From positions 124,001-188,000 of the forward strand of contig NZ_JAPHOQ010000004.1 in NCBI RefSeq assembly GCF_026191355.1: a stretch of DNA of 64,000 bases, given 5' to 3'. Position 1 is the stretch's first letter; every line of letters begins with the position of its first letter. Below, piece after piece: positions 34,265 to 45,371 of the stretch. The DNA is from Legionella sheltonii (lineage in GTDB: Bacteria > Pseudomonadota > Gammaproteobacteria > Legionellales > Legionellaceae). The translations under genes and the position numbers were made by a program. The notes beneath the pieces were generated by a model. It was given only the letters and a program-made list of their open reading frames with translations. It made no database searches and was not told where the DNA came from.

Positions 34265-37200
34265 ATGAAGTTTACCGATCTTTTTATCAAACGGCCCGTA
34301 CTTGCCATGGTAATTAGTTTACTCATTTTTCTTTTTGGAATAAATGCCATTTATAACATGCAAATTCGCCAATACCCTCGCATGGATAATACAGTAATTA
34401 CTATTATGACCGGTTATCCAGGAGCAGATGCCGATCTCATTGCCGGATTCATTACCTCACCTCTAGAAAAAGCCGTTGCCAGTGCAGAAGGGATCGATTA
34501 TATGACCTCTTCAAGTACACAAGGTTTAAGCACGATCACGCTAAACATTAAATTAAACTTCGACCCTCAGGTGGCTTTTACCGATGTGATGAGTAAAGTC
34601 CAACAAACTTTAAATCAATTGCCTAAAGAGTCGCAACAACCTGTTATATTGAAAACATCCGATAGTTCAACTGCATTGATGTACATCAGCTTGGATAGTA
34701 CAGAAATGACCCCACAACAAATTACCGATTACGCAACCCGTGTCGTGCAGCCTCAACTGCAAACAGTAGATGGTGTGGCAAAAGCGGAAATTTTAGGTGG
34801 TGCAACCTACTCCATGCGAATTTTTATGGACCCTATGAAAATGGCCGCATTAGGTGTATCCCCCTCGGATGTATCGGGTGTACTTGCCAAAAATAATTTC
34901 TTGACTGCAGCAGGCAATACAAAAGGTGAATACGTTGCAATCAGCATTACAGCAAAAACCGATCTGAATGATGCAACACAATTTAGTAATTTGATTGTTA
35001 AAAGTGATAAAGGGTCTATTGTCCGTTTACGTGATGTGGGCAAAATTGAGTTAGGCTCACAAGACTACGATACCTCGGTTACCTTTAATGGTAAAAAAGC
35101 AGTATTTATCTCCATCACCCCCACACCAACGGCGAACCCTCTGACGGTAATTAGTGATGTAAGAAAAATTCTTCCTTCAATCATCAAAGAATTTCCACCT
35201 TCCCTAACAGGAACAATAGTCTATGATGCAACCGCGTTCATTAGAGCTTCTTTAGATGAAGTGACTCATACTATTATTGAAGCAGGCCTCATTGTTATCG
35301 TAGTGATTTTCCTGTTTTTAGGATCTATTCGCTCCGTGCTCATTCCAATTGTCACTATTCCTCTCTCATTAGTTGGCGTATGCACCCTAATGCTTATGTT
35401 AGGCTATAGTATTAATTTATTGACCTTACTTGCTTTTGTCTTGGCCATTGGCTTGGTCGTCGATGACGCGATTGTTGTTGTAGAAAACGTCCATCGTCAC
35501 ATAGAAGAAGGAAAAAGCCCTTTTGACGCTGCTTTGATTGGTGCTCGTGAAATTGCCACTCCAGTCATTGCAATGACCATTACACTTGCTGCAGTGTACG
35601 CACCTATTGGATTTATGGGAGGGCTGACTGGAGCCTTATTTAAAGAATTTGCTTTTACTTTAGCCAGTGCAGTAATCATTTCTGGAATCATTGCATTAAC
35701 GCTTTCCCCCATGATGTGCTCTAGAGTGTTATCTAAAGACATTAGCAGTGGTAAGTTTGTTCATTTTCTCGATAATTTTTTCAACAAACTTAAATTGAAA
35801 TATCAAAATGCCTTACATAGTTTGTTGAACACCCGCGTGATCATGTTGTTTTTTGCAGCAGTGGTTATCTTGATGCTGCCTTATCTCTACACCCATACCT
35901 CAGCAGAGACCGCCCCCGATGAGGACCAGGGCTTCTTTTTTGTTATGGCAATGATCCCACAATTTGCCACACTTAATTATATTGAGTCCTTCACTAAGCC
36001 CTTTGATGAAATTTATAAAAGTTTCCCTGAAACGGAAAATTATTTCACCGTAAACAACAGCAGCCAAACCATCTCGGGCATGGTACTGAAGCCATGGAAT
36101 CAACGCAGTAAAAGTCAATTTGCTTTAAAGCAACCGCTGCAAGATAAATTATCACATGTCGCCGGTTTAAATGCTTTTGCAATTGTCCCACCACCTCTAC
36201 CTGGGGGCGGAGGCGGTACTCCAGTACAATTCGTCATCAAAACAACGAATGACTTTCAGAGCTTGTTAGACGTTTCCAATAAGCTTACCGATAAAGCGCG
36301 TAAAAGTGGCTTATTTATTTATGTAGATAATTCACTCAAATTTAATAAACCACAAATTATATTGGATATTAATCGCTCTAAAGCGTCTGAAATGGGGTTA
36401 GATATGCAAGCTGTGGGAAGCAGCTTAACCAGCGCTTTGTCGGGTAATTATGTCAATTACTTCAACCTTGAAGGCCGTAGTTACCAAGTAATCCCCCAAT
36501 TAAGCCGTTCATTCCGCATGAACCCTGAACAATTAGGGCAAATATATGTTAAAAGTATTCATGGGACAATGGTTCCTCTTTCAACTGTGGTGACTGCTGT
36601 AGAAAAAACTGCACCGAATGCGGCCTCACATTTTCAACAAATGAACTCAGCAACCATTCAGGCAGTAATGATGCCTGGAAAAACACTAGGAGAGGGTTTA
36701 CAGTTTTTACAAGAAGCAGCAAATGATACCTTACCTAAAGGCTTCGCTTACGACTATGGCGGCGAATCAAGACAATTTATGCAAGAAGGAAGCGCTCTCT
36801 TATTTGCATTTGTCTTTGCGATCATTATTATTTTCTTGGTACTTTCAGCTCAATATGAAAGCTTTCGCGATCCGTTAATTGTGTTAATTAGTGTGCCCAT
36901 GTCTATTTGCGGGGCATTAATTCCACTGAATTTAGGATTGGCAAGTATCAATATTTATACCCAGGTAGGCCTGATTACCCTCATTGGATTAATCTCCAAA
37001 CATGGGATTTTGATCGTTGATTTTGCCAACCATTTACAACGTGAAAAAAACCTGGATAAACGAGCAGCCGTAGAAGAAGCTGCGGGAATTCGTTTGAGAC
37101 CTATTCTCATGACTACTGCAGCGATGGTATTTGGTGTACTCCCCTTACTCATTGCCAGTGGTGCAGGAGCAGTAAGTCGTTTTGATATAGGATTAGTTAT

Positions 37201-37354
37201 TGCAACGGGCTTGTTGATTGGGACAGGTTTCACTTTGTTTGTAGTACCCACTTTGTATACCTACATCGCAGAAGATCATCGCTCAAAAGCATCTGAGCCT
37301 CAGTTCGATGAAGCAAAAATTCCTGAAGTACAAGTACCTGATCAAAAAGATTAA
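34265..37354 (+). CDS. RND multidrug efflux permease (HAE1 family)
   Basis: A 1029-residue proton-driven pump of the AcrB/MexF/MdtB type in the inner membrane. Twelve transmembrane helices with two large periplasmic loops are evident. The start MKFTDLFIKRPVLAMVIS, GYPGADADLIAGFITSPLE (porter domain), and the TM4 proton-relay aspartates in AIGLVVDDAIVVVENVHRH are all present. A Gly-run PPPLPGGGGGTP lies at about residue 640. It needs a membrane fusion protein (the preceding gene) and an outer membrane channel, probably TolC at 56070. Substrates cannot be read from sequence; resistance function is not demonstrated. Confidence 0.95.
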   Translation: MKFTDLFIKRPVLAMVISLLIFLFGINAIYNMQIRQYPRMDNTVITIMTGYPGADADLIAGFITSPLEKAVASAEGIDYMTSSSTQGLSTITLNIKLNFDPQVAFTDVMSKVQQTLNQLPKESQQPVILKTSDSSTALMYISLDSTEMTPQQITDYATRVVQPQLQTVDGVAKAEILGGATYSMRIFMDPMKMAALGVSPSDVSGVLAKNNFLTAAGNTKGEYVAISITAKTDLNDATQFSNLIVKSDKGSIVRLRDVGKIELGSQDYDTSVTFNGKKAVFISITPTPTANPLTVISDVRKILPSIIKEFPPSLTGTIVYDATAFIRASLDEVTHTIIEAGLIVIVVIFLFLGSIRSVLIPIVTIPLSLVGVCTLMLMLGYSINLLTLLAFVLAIGLVVDDAIVVVENVHRHIEEGKSPFDAALIGAREIATPVIAMTITLAAVYAPIGFMGGLTGALFKEFAFTLASAVIISGIIALTLSPMMCSRVLSKDISSGKFVHFLDNFFNKLKLKYQNALHSLLNTRVIMLFFAAVVILMLPYLYTHTSAETAPDEDQGFFFVMAMIPQFATLNYIESFTKPFDEIYKSFPETENYFTVNNSSQTISGMVLKPWNQRSKSQFALKQPLQDKLSHVAGLNAFAIVPPPLPGGGGGTPVQFVIKTTNDFQSLLDVSNKLTDKARKSGLFIYVDNSLKFNKPQIILDINRSKASEMGLDMQAVGSSLTSALSGNYVNYFNLEGRSYQVIPQLSRSFRMNPEQLGQIYVKSIHGTMVPLSTVVTAVEKTAPNAASHFQQMNSATIQAVMMPGKTLGEGLQFLQEAANDTLPKGFAYDYGGESRQFMQEGSALLFAFVFAIIIIFLVLSAQYESFRDPLIVLISVPMSICGALIPLNLGLASINIYTQVGLITLIGLISKHGILIVDFANHLQREKNLDKRAAVEEAAGIRLRPILMTTAAMVFGVLPLLIASGAGAVSRFDIGLVIATGLLIGTGFTLFVVPTLYTYIAEDHRSKASEPQFDEAKIPEVQVPDQKD

Positions 37355-37360
37355 AAATGT

Positions 37361-37390
37361 AGCCTGGGTTAGGCGAAGCCGTAACCCGGG
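37361..37390. repeat. CCTGGG-type palindromic repeat after the RND pump gene
   Basis: GCCTGGGTTAGGCGAAGCCGTAACCCGGG: CCTGGGTTA faces TAACCCGGG around GGCGAAGCC, itself a small hairpin. Probably acts as a transcript end signal for the efflux genes. Confidence 0.65.
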
Positions 37391-37505
37391 ATCCTTGATA
37401 CAAGATATGCTTTTGATTAGGGAATTAATTAATAGACCATGTGAATGACTCACCTGAGGAAATTAAAAAGAGATATAAATTATAAAATTATTTTACATCG
37501 CACTA

Positions 37506-37534
37506 TTGATAGCCTTACTGACTCAACTTATGAC
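37506..37534 (+). promoter_or_regulatory. Possible valS promoter
   Basis: TTGATA, a 17-base spacer and TATGAC resemble sigma-70 -35 and -10 boxes (5/6 and 4/6 matches), about 45 bases before the valS ATG. This is a visual match only. Confidence 0.3.
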
Positions 37535-37578
37535 TGAATTTATGGTAGTATTTCGCTTTTATCAGTACAGGTTTAATT

Positions 37579-40344
37579 ATGGATAAAGTCTATTCCCCTG
37601 AAGCAATCGAAAAAGCATGCTATAAGAATTGGGAAAATCATCATTACTTCCAACCGCATGGTGACGGTAAAAAATATTGCATTATGCTTCCCCCTCCTAA
37701 CGTCACGGGGAGCCTGCATATGGGGCATGGTTTTCAGCATACCATTATGGATGCTTTAACACGTTATCACCGCATGTTAGGTGATAAAACGCTATGGCAA
37801 CCTGGCACTGACCATGCCGGTATCTCAACGCAACTGGTTGTTGAACGGCAACTCGAAGCTTCAGGAATCTCCAGGAAAGATCTTACCCGTGAACAATTTC
37901 TAGAGAAGGTTTGGCAATGGAAGAATGAATCGGGTAATACCATAACCCAACAAATGCGACGTTTGGGGGCATCTGTAGATTGGAATCGGGAACGATTTAC
38001 TATGGATGAAGGGTTGTCAGCTGCCGTACAAAAAGTATTTGTACAACTCTATGATGAGGGACTAATCTATCGTGGAACCCGTTTAGTGAATTGGGATCCT
38101 AAATTAGGGACTGCGGTATCTGATCTTGAAGTGCTTTCTGAAGAAGAAGATGGTTTTCTCTGGCATATTCGCTACCCAATTGTGAACTCAACTGAATCGC
38201 TGATTGTTGCTACCACGCGACCTGAAACGATGTTAGGGGATACTGCAGTTGCGGTACATCCTGAAGATCCCCGCTTCAAACATCTTATTGGACAACAGGT
38301 TCATCTGCCTCTTTGTGATCGAACAATCCCTATTATTGCTGATGAGTACGTGGATAAAGAGTTTGGCAGTGGCTGCGTTAAAATTACCCCTGCCCATGAC
38401 TTCAACGATCATGAAGTGGGTAAGCGTCATAATCTTCCGCTCATAAATATCTTAACTAAAAAGGCCTCTATTAATAAGAATGCGCCGCTCAAATATCAAG
38501 GCATGGATCGATTCATCGCTCGAGAACAAATTGTAAAAGACCTTGATGCAGCAGGCTTATTAGTTAAAACAGAACCGCATAAACTCAAAGTACCTCGTGG
38601 TGAAAAATCCAATGTCATTATCGAACCACTGCTAACCGATCAATGGTATGTCAAAACCCAACCATTGGCTGAACCGGCAATAGCTGCGGTAAAAAATGGT
38701 GAAATTCGCTTTATTCCGGAAAACTGGAGCAAAACATATTTTCAATGGATGGATAACATCGAAGATTGGTGCATTAGTCGTCAATTATGGTGGGGGCATA
38801 GAATCCCTGCCTGGTATGACAGCAATGGCAATGTGTATGTGGGTTATAGTGAAAATGATGTTCGTTTTAAATATAAAATTAAAGATTCAACCACATTAAA
38901 ACAAGATGAAGACGTTCTCGATACTTGGTTTTCTTCTGCACTTTGGCCTTTTTCTACTTTAGGCTGGCCCGAAAGAACTCCCGAGTTAGAGCAGTTCTAC
39001 CCAACTTCAGTGCTCGTTACTGGCTTTGATATTATCTTTTTCTGGGTCGCCCGCATGATCATGATGGGCTTGAAATTTACTGGTAAAATTCCATTTAAAG
39101 AAGTCTTTATTACTGGCTTAATACGGGACAGTGAAGGACACAAAATGTCCAAATCTAAAGGTAATGTCCTTGATCCTTTGGATATAGTGGATGGGATTGA
39201 TCTCGAATCCTTGATTGAAAAAAGAACTTCTAATTTAATGCTGTCTTCAGTTCGTGATCAAATAATTAAAAACACCCGTAAAGAATTCCCAGATGGTATC
39301 AGCGCTTATGGAACAGATGCCCTTCGCTTTACTTATTGCTCTCTCGCATCAACAGGGCGTAATGTTCGCTTTGATATAGGTCGCGTTGAGGGGTACCGTA
39401 ATTTTTGTAATAAACTATGGAATGCTGCGCGTTATGTATTACTTAATACTGATGAAGATCTAATGGATTTCGATGATGGAGCATTTCAGTATACTCCGGC
39501 AGATCAGTGGATTTTATCACGCTTACAACGTACCATTAGCAAAGTACATCATTATTTTGAAACCTACAGATTTGACTTATTATCAAGCGCAATTTATGAG
39601 TTTGTCTGGCATGAATATTGTGACTGGTATTTGGAGTTATCTAAGCCAGTATTACAAGATGAACATGCACTGAGCGCTTTGAAGCGAGGTACTCGTAGAA
39701 CCTTAATTCATGTGCTGGATCAAATTCTTAAAATGCTGCATCCTTTAATGCCATTCATTACAGAAGAAATTTGGCAGCGTACATCAAAGCTAACCAGCGA
39801 GAACGGTGCAAGCATTATGACCAGTGCTTATCCACAACTAAATCCTGAGTTCATCAATGATACCGTTGAAGAGGAGTTAGAATGGTTAAAATCAGCAATT
39901 CAAGCGGTGCGCACCATACGCAGTGAAATGTCCATTTCACCTGCCAAGCTGATTCCACTCTATATTCGTAACGTGACGCCCGTGCTGAAAGACCGAGTAC
40001 AAAAATATCAACACACGTTAAAAGCACTCAGTAAATTAAGTGATATTCATTATTTAGGAGCAGATGAGAAAGCACCTGTCTCAGCGACTGCTGTGTTAGG
40101 TGAAATCGAATTACTCATTCCTATGGCTGATTTAATCGATAAGGAAGCTGAGCTGTCACGTTTGAACAAAGAGTTAGGTAAACTGGATAAAGACATTAGT
40201 CTTGCTGAAGGAAAACTAAATAATCCTAAATTTACAGATAAAGCCCCAGCAGAAATTATCGCTAAAGAACAGGAAAAATTAGCACAAGCACAACAAGCTA
40301 AAGAAAAACTGTTAGAACATAAAATCAGGGTTGAGTCACTTTAA
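37579..40344 (+). CDS. valS: Valyl-tRNA synthetase
   Basis: A class I aminoacyl-tRNA synthetase that charges tRNA-Val. It has 921 residues, normal for bacteria. The HIGH-type motif ([11 protein letters not shown], about 43-53), an editing domain (CP1, about 200-330, with [17 protein letters not shown]), KMSKS at 522-526, an anticodon-binding domain and a C-terminal coiled coil ([16 protein letters not shown], about 853-920) appear in order. No T-box is expected or seen in this lineage. A strong hairpin repeat lies after the stop. Confidence 0.98.
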   Translation: MDKVYSPEAIEKACYKNWENHHYFQPHGDGKKYCIMLPPPNVTGSLHMGHGFQHTIMDALTRYHRMLGDKTLWQPGTDHAGISTQLVVERQLEASGISRKDLTREQFLEKVWQWKNESGNTITQQMRRLGASVDWNRERFTMDEGLSAAVQKVFVQLYDEGLIYRGTRLVNWDPKLGTAVSDLEVLSEEEDGFLWHIRYPIVNSTESLIVATTRPETMLGDTAVAVHPEDPRFKHLIGQQVHLPLCDRTIPIIADEYVDKEFGSGCVKITPAHDFNDHEVGKRHNLPLINILTKKASINKNAPLKYQGMDRFIAREQIVKDLDAAGLLVKTEPHKLKVPRGEKSNVIIEPLLTDQWYVKTQPLAEPAIAAVKNGEIRFIPENWSKTYFQWMDNIEDWCISRQLWWGHRIPAWYDSNGNVYVGYSENDVRFKYKIKDSTTLKQDEDVLDTWFSSALWPFSTLGWPERTPELEQFYPTSVLVTGFDIIFFWVARMIMMGLKFTGKIPFKEVFITGLIRDSEGHKMSKSKGNVLDPLDIVDGIDLESLIEKRTSNLMLSSVRDQIIKNTRKEFPDGISAYGTDALRFTYCSLASTGRNVRFDIGRVEGYRNFCNKLWNAARYVLLNTDEDLMDFDDGAFQYTPADQWILSRLQRTISKVHHYFETYRFDLLSSAIYEFVWHEYCDWYLELSKPVLQDEHALSALKRGTRRTLIHVLDQILKMLHPLMPFITEEIWQRTSKLTSENGASIMTSAYPQLNPEFINDTVEEELEWLKSAIQAVRTIRSEMSISPAKLIPLYIRNVTPVLKDRVQKYQHTLKALSKLSDIHYLGADEKAPVSATAVLGEIELLIPMADLIDKEAELSRLNKELGKLDKDISLAEGKLNNPKFTDKAPAEIIAKEQEKLAQAQQAKEKLLEHKIRVESL

Positions 40345-40351
40345 TCAAAAT

Positions 40352-40377
40352 CCCCTCTCCCACACGTTGGAGAGGGG
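40352..40377. terminator. Hairpin between convergent valS and OPT transporter genes
   Basis: CCCCTCTCC and GGAGAGGGG form a perfect nine-base stem with an eight-base loop, seven bases past the valS stop. It lacks a T-run. It belongs to the same repeat family as 23215-23308, and another repeat (40447-40530) follows. Confidence 0.55.
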
Positions 40378-40446
40378 CTGAGATGAGCGCATTGGCTACC
40401 GCCAATCCTTCTCATCCCCTTCTGGGCATCTTCTCCCAACTGCATT

Positions 40447-40530
40447 CATCCCCAGCGTAGGGAGGGATCTCCCTTGCTGTGGCAGTATCATAATGAACAA
40501 ATCCCTCGCTATGCTCGGGATTGACGAGGA
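40447..40530. repeat. CATCCC/GGGATCTCC-type intergenic repeat
   Basis: TCATCCCCAGCGTAGGGA, GGGATCTCCCTTGCTGTGG and GCTCGGGATTGACGAGG mark a unit like those at 34104-34200 and 63001-63080, between valS and the OPT transporter gene. Confidence 0.6.
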
Positions 40531-40566
40531 AATGAAACTCTTAAATTTATGACACGAATCTTTGTA

Positions 40567-42564
40567 TTATTTAAATTTAACAACTCGATGATGGATCCAC
40601 CACGCAAGTAATAAAGTGGTTAAAACTCCTAAATAAACACCGATGCTCTTCCATTCTGGCCCCACTATTTGCAACGCATCAGGACTTTGAAAAATCGAAA
40701 AAGGAATGGCCAGCAATACATCTATAATTGCAGAACCGGCAACCAATCCACAGGCAATAAGCGTCCCTTTTTGTTTGCGGGTTATTGCCTCTTCTTCAAT
40801 AGGCGTCGTGCGTTTTAAACGTCTTTTTACAAATAGTGCGATCATCCCGCCAATAAAAAGTGGAAACGAAGAAGAAAGTGGTAAATACATTCCTATCGCA
40901 ACGCCTAAAATGGATAAATTTAAATAACGACTTAAGCGCAAAAAATAATTGACGAAAACAATAAGTAGAATAATTGCGGAACCAATCAACATCATCGTCC
41001 ATGGCAATGAATTTCGAAACACAGCTTCAGTAATCGCCGCCATTAAAGCAGCTGTTGGCGCAGGCAAAGATTGACTTATATCCATACCCTCATGAGGCAT
41101 GACCCCTGCAATCCCATACACATTAAACAGCAACTGCATTACCGGAGGAATAACCAATGAAGAAATCACTACCCCAAGCAACAGCATCAATTGTTGTTTC
41201 CACGGGGTTGCACCAACCAATTGCCCTACTTTGAGATCTTGAGTGTTGTCATTGGCAATCGCCGCTATCCCGGTTACTACAGCACCAATCATGATTGTAA
41301 TGGCTTCAGCCGCCTGAATTTGTTCTGTCTTTAACGGTAAAGGTAATAGATGATCCACTGCAACCAATAACAACCATGCAGCAAAAAGCATTCCTGAAAT
41401 GACAACAGAACTACCAGGGCTGGCTGTAACCCCCACCATACCTGAAAAATAGGCGGTGATAACAGAAAAAATAAACCCTATAAACAAAACATAAATAACC
41501 GCCAGAAAAACTAGGGTCGGTGAATATTCATTATCCAGTCCCACTTGCTGTAGCGGCAGAACCAGTTGGAAAAAGAGAAACAAGATGGCAGCTAACGCAC
41601 CGGTGCCAATCAAAATATAAGGTAACGGTATGTCTTGATCTGTGCGCACAGGTTGAATGTCTTTATTACCTTTAGACATAAAGGATTTCAATGAAATTTG
41701 GATACTTGTGGAAAGGGGTCTCACTAATTTTAAAAAAGTCCACACACCTGCAAACAACATAGCTCCTATCCCTAGATAACGCATCTCACTATTCCATAAA
41801 AAAGATGCTGCTTGCTCTGCAGGATAATGGCTTACAAATTCAGGATAAAATTGACTGACTACAGGTAATGCGATTAACCAAGAGATCACTGCCCCCAAAA
41901 AAATACTGATTGCCATATCATGGCCAACCAGATAACCAGCACCTATCATTGTAGCGGAAAAGCCAGCACCAAGACCAAATAGGGAGCGCTGTATCACAAA
42001 CCAATAACCCCAGCTATTAGCGACTACTTTAAATCCAGTTTGGAATAATTCAATGAGCCCACCTACAGCACCACCAATTAATATGTCTTTGATCCCTGTT
42101 TTTTCAACTGACGATTTTAAAACCTCCGCAATAGCACGCCCCTCTGGAAACTTTAAAGAGGGATCATGAACTAAAATACGACGAAGCGGTATGGAAAATA
42201 ATACCCCCAAAACACCACCGCAAACTGCAATAAAAAAATTAGTGAGGTAATCAAAATGATTCCAAAAACCAATAATAATCAAAGCTGGAATAGTATAAAC
42301 AATCCCCCCAGCAACAGCTTCACCTGCAGAAGCAGCAGTTTGTACCGCATTATTTTCGAGAATGGTGGAGTTTTTAAAAAAACGCAGAATACCCATAGAA
42401 ATAATTGCAGCAGGAATTGATGCCGAAGTTAAAATTCCCAACTTCAACGCAAGATATGCGTTAGACATCGCCAGTAATACAGTAAGTATTATGGCCAGCA
42501 CAACAACTCTTAAAGAAAGTTCAGCTACCTTTTTATCGGCAGCTATAAAAGGAGTATCAGCCAT
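40567..42564 (-). CDS. OPT-family oligopeptide transporter
   Basis: A 665-residue membrane protein with about 14-16 hydrophobic segments, matching the bacterial OPT family that imports small peptides or metal-ligand complexes with protons. The early MSNAYLALKLGILTSASIPAAIISMG segment and GEAVAGGIVYTIPALIIIGFW are typical. Peptide and amino acid import would suit a Legionella diet. ATG at 42564 overlaps the stop of the DUF3298 gene (TAATG), with GGGG upstream, so the two are translationally coupled. The substrate is unknown. Confidence 0.92.
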   Translation of the reverse strand: MADTPFIAADKKVAELSLRVVVLAIILTVLLAMSNAYLALKLGILTSASIPAAIISMGILRFFKNSTILENNAVQTAASAGEAVAGGIVYTIPALIIIGFWNHFDYLTNFFIAVCGGVLGVLFSIPLRRILVHDPSLKFPEGRAIAEVLKSSVEKTGIKDILIGGAVGGLIELFQTGFKVVANSWGYWFVIQRSLFGLGAGFSATMIGAGYLVGHDMAISIFLGAVISWLIALPVVSQFYPEFVSHYPAEQAASFLWNSEMRYLGIGAMLFAGVWTFLKLVRPLSTSIQISLKSFMSKGNKDIQPVRTDQDIPLPYILIGTGALAAILFLFFQLVLPLQQVGLDNEYSPTLVFLAVIYVLFIGFIFSVITAYFSGMVGVTASPGSSVVISGMLFAAWLLLVAVDHLLPLPLKTEQIQAAEAITIMIGAVVTGIAAIANDNTQDLKVGQLVGATPWKQQLMLLLGVVISSLVIPPVMQLLFNVYGIAGVMPHEGMDISQSLPAPTAALMAAITEAVFRNSLPWTMMLIGSAIILLIVFVNYFLRLSRYLNLSILGVAIGMYLPLSSSFPLFIGGMIALFVKRRLKRTTPIEEEAITRKQKGTLIACGLVAGSAIIDVLLAIPFSIFQSPDALQIVGPEWKSIGVYLGVLTTLLLAWWIHHRVVKFK

Positions 42565-43247
42565 TAACGACCCCAAACATTGTGCATTATTTCAGGCTTA
42601 ATTAAAGAAGAAATCTGTGATAAAGGTACTTTTACAGTTTGAGGTCCGTATACATATGCGGCGACTTGATAGGTATCGAAAATAACATTTATTCCTTTGG
42701 GTGAAAAAGACCAGATTTTATAGTTTTTATCTATAGGTTTAGTTCCCTCATCAATCCATTTTTGATCTGAAAAACCTTTTCCACTGATTTTTTTATTAGA
42801 AAAACTCGCAATAGGTTTTAAATAATTTACTTCAGGACGAAATAAATCGGCTAATTCAACCTGACGACCATCAATGAAATTCAATACCGCTACCGTATTT
42901 GATGGATGCGCAGCTCCTCGATGATAAATAGAAATATTAAAAGATACACTTAAAGCTTTTTTGGTTTTAAAAGGCAAAGAATAAGTGACATTTAACCCTG
43001 ATTTTCCTGGTGCATCAGCAGGAATATCTGCATCGTCAGCAATTTCTTTAAGGAAGCTTTTTTTAGTTTTTTCAATAAAAGCTTGCACTGCGGCATTGAT
43101 CCGCGCATCCTTAAACCCTTGGGGGTACTTGATATCAATAATATAAACAGATGTTTCTTTTTTGACTGATACTGGACTCACCGCCCAAACAGTAAAAGAA
43201 CATACCATGATACCTAAAGAAAGAATTGTTTTTAGTGATTTCAGCAT
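42564..43247 (-). CDS. DUF3298/DUF4163-family periplasmic protein
   Basis: A 227-residue secreted protein. The signal peptide (1-22) ends in VWA. The mature chain has an N-terminal DUF4163-like part (YIIDIKYPQ, LNVTYSLPFKTKKALSVSFNISIYHRGAAHPSN) and a C-terminal DUF3298 part (FSPKGINVIFDTYQVAAYVYGPQTVKVPLSQI). This pair occurs in RsiV-type anti-sigma factors and in lysozyme-binding proteins, but there is no membrane anchor or anti-sigma segment here. Coupled translation with the OPT transporter hints at an envelope role beside it. Function unknown. Confidence 0.88.
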   Translation of the reverse strand: MLKSLKTILSLGIMVCSFTVWAVSPVSVKKETSVYIIDIKYPQGFKDARINAAVQAFIEKTKKSFLKEIADDADIPADAPGKSGLNVTYSLPFKTKKALSVSFNISIYHRGAAHPSNTVAVLNFIDGRQVELADLFRPEVNYLKPIASFSNKKISGKGFSDQKWIDEGTKPIDKNYKIWSFSPKGINVIFDTYQVAAYVYGPQTVKVPLSQISSLIKPEIMHNVWGR

Positions 43248-43256
43248 ATTTTATTC

Positions 43257-44480
43257 CTAATAGTTATCCTTTGGAGACACCCACTCCCCTGCAATCATCG
43301 TACGATGAGGTAAGGGATAAGCAAAATAATAACAAAGAGCAGCACTGTCATTAACAGACCACCATACCAAATCGGCGTTCATGCCTTTCTCAATTGCTCC
43401 CAGTTCTTTTTGCAAACCTAATGCTCTTGCAGCATGACTGGTGACCGCCATCAATGCTTCAGGCACAGATAGTGAAAAAAATTGGCAGGCCATACTCATC
43501 ATCAAACGTAATGAAGTAGTTGGCGAGGAGCCCGGATTACAGTCAGTGGCAACTGCCATTCCTACACCAGCCTGTCGCAATAGATCGATGGGTGGTTTTT
43601 GTTTTTCACGCAGAAAGTAATACGCACCAGGAAGCAAAACAGCAATCGTATTTTTTTTTGCCATAGCATAGGCTCCTTTCTCATCCAGGAACTCCAGATG
43701 ATCACAAGACAAGGCACCAAACTCTGCAGCAAGCTGACTTGCTCCAAGATTAGATAATTGTTCTGCATGGCATTTTATAGGTAGATTTAATTCCCGCGCC
43801 GCAATAAAAACTTGCTCAGTTTGTTTTAATGAGAAGGCAATATTCTCACAAAATACATCCACAGCATCTATTAAATTTTCTTCATATAATGCGGGCAACA
43901 TTTCTTGGCAAAGAACATCAATGTATGCTTGGCTGTTTCCTTTAAATTCGGGGCCTATTGCATGCGCACCAAGGAATGTTTTTCTTACCCTTAAACCCGT
44001 TAACTCGCCCAAACGTCTGGCTACTCGTAGCATTTTTAATTCGCTGGCCAAATCCAGCCCATAACCTGATTTAATCTCAACCGTAGTCACACCTTCTGCG
44101 AATAACGCAAGAATTCTGGGCAACGATTGTTTGATTAACTCATCTTCCGACGCAGCGCGAGTCTGATGGACTGTAGATAATATCCCACCACCTGCTTTAG
44201 AAATTTCAGCATAACTCACTCCAGCTAATTTCATTTGAAATTCGGTGGAGCGATTTCCTGCATAAACCAGATGCGTGTGGCAATCGATAAGGCCAGGGGT
44301 AATCAACTGTCCTTGACAATCTTCTTCATGCAATGACTTACAAAATTCTGTAGGCAATTCTGTCTGTGGTCCAGACCAGGCAATCAGGCCATTTTTAATT
44401 GCAATTGCTTGCTTCAGTAATTGATTACCCTGAGCATCAATAGTAGTTGCATTTAATAGTAATTTGTCACAAGGAACCAT
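43257..44480 (-). CDS. hutI: Imidazolonepropionase
   Basis: The third enzyme of histidine degradation, hydrolysing imidazolonepropionate to N-formimino-glutamate. It has 407 residues and belongs to the amidohydrolase superfamily. Metal ligands are visible in [25 protein letters not shown] and [12 protein letters not shown], and VEIKSGYGL is the family signature. ATG at 44480 overlaps the stop of the upstream SDR gene (TAATG), so the frame extending to 44522 is not used. hutH and hutU are not in the window; hutG lies 3.5 kb away on the opposite strand. Confidence 0.96.
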   Translation of the reverse strand: MVPCDKLLLNATTIDAQGNQLLKQAIAIKNGLIAWSGPQTELPTEFCKSLHEEDCQGQLITPGLIDCHTHLVYAGNRSTEFQMKLAGVSYAEISKAGGGILSTVHQTRAASEDELIKQSLPRILALFAEGVTTVEIKSGYGLDLASELKMLRVARRLGELTGLRVRKTFLGAHAIGPEFKGNSQAYIDVLCQEMLPALYEENLIDAVDVFCENIAFSLKQTEQVFIAARELNLPIKCHAEQLSNLGASQLAAEFGALSCDHLEFLDEKGAYAMAKKNTIAVLLPGAYYFLREKQKPPIDLLRQAGVGMAVATDCNPGSSPTTSLRLMMSMACQFFSLSVPEALMAVTSHAARALGLQKELGAIEKGMNADLVWWSVNDSAALCYYFAYPLPHRTMIAGEWVSPKDNY

Positions 44481-45241
44481 TAAAAATCCCAATGAAGAAC
44501 TTGATGAGGTGCCTTGAGCCACGCTTTATGGTGTTTTGTGTCATAGATATCCCATTCTTTAGAAACATAGGTTTTCTTGTCCACATCCAATAAGAGCCAA
44601 GTCAAGAATTCTGCGACTGTATCTGGGGACACCAAACGATGTTCCTCTTTCAATCGCTTATAAAAATTAATTCGTTCATAATCAGGATTATCATCACTTC
44701 GGGCAATCGCTTGCATGTGGGTATCAATTATACCGGGCATTACATTAGCAAAAGCTATTGAATCAGACTCCAACTGCCAACATTTGGTCAGCATGGATAA
44801 AGCAGCTTTAGACACACAATATGCAGTCCAGCCGCGGATCGGGTAATGGGCAGCTCCAGAACCAATATTTAGAACACGGCCGTTAGTCAATTTGTCGTAT
44901 ATCTTTTGGGGAAGAAAAAGAGCAGCATTCAAATTTGTATTTAAAGCATGATGCCAGTCTTTAGACTCAATATTCTTTATGGGAGTCAAAGGATTTAAAG
45001 TTCCGGCATTATTAACCAATGCATGAACCTGATTCACATCCTGTAAATGATTTTTGATTAAATCCAAACCATCAAGTGTTGACACATCGGCGCAAATATA
45101 TTGAATGTTTGTAGAAAAAGAGGCTGTTTCTTGCAATGCTTGCTTTCTTCTACCCACGATTAAGACTGTTTGATCTCGTTTTGCCAAAGCAAAAGCTAAT
45201 GATCTTCCTATCCCACTGCCTCCACCGGTAATAACAATCAC
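44480..45241 (-). CDS. SDR-family oxidoreductase
   Basis: A 253-residue short-chain dehydrogenase. The glycine motif TGGGSGIG lies at 5-12, NNAG at about 77-80, and the catalytic set is S128-like (NIGSGAAH), with Y and K in YCVSKAA (about 140-146). The pattern and length resemble sepiapterin reductase/YueD-type SDRs. The substrate is unknown. Its stop overlaps the hutI start by one base, so it is co-translated with hutI, although no SDR step is part of the hut pathway. Confidence 0.9.
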   Translation of the reverse strand: MIVITGGGSGIGRSLAFALAKRDQTVLIVGRRKQALQETASFSTNIQYICADVSTLDGLDLIKNHLQDVNQVHALVNNAGTLNPLTPIKNIESKDWHHALNTNLNAALFLPQKIYDKLTNGRVLNIGSGAAHYPIRGWTAYCVSKAALSMLTKCWQLESDSIAFANVMPGIIDTHMQAIARSDDNPDYERINFYKRLKEEHRLVSPDTVAEFLTWLLLDVDKKTYVSKEWDIYDTKHHKAWLKAPHQVLHWDF

Positions 45242-45371
45242 AATACCCTCTTACTCTTTTTATTTGCCATGGACGAATAATACCAGACATTGAGTAAACT
45301 TGGCATAATTTTATGCGTATTTGATGGCGAACAAGAGTCGATAAAGCAAAACTCAGGTAGGTAAAGAATTA

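Noticed and set aside
37355-37578. T-box or riboswitch upstream of valS
   Set aside because: No specifier, T-box core or other known riboswitch signature; only a palindromic repeat and a plausible promoter.
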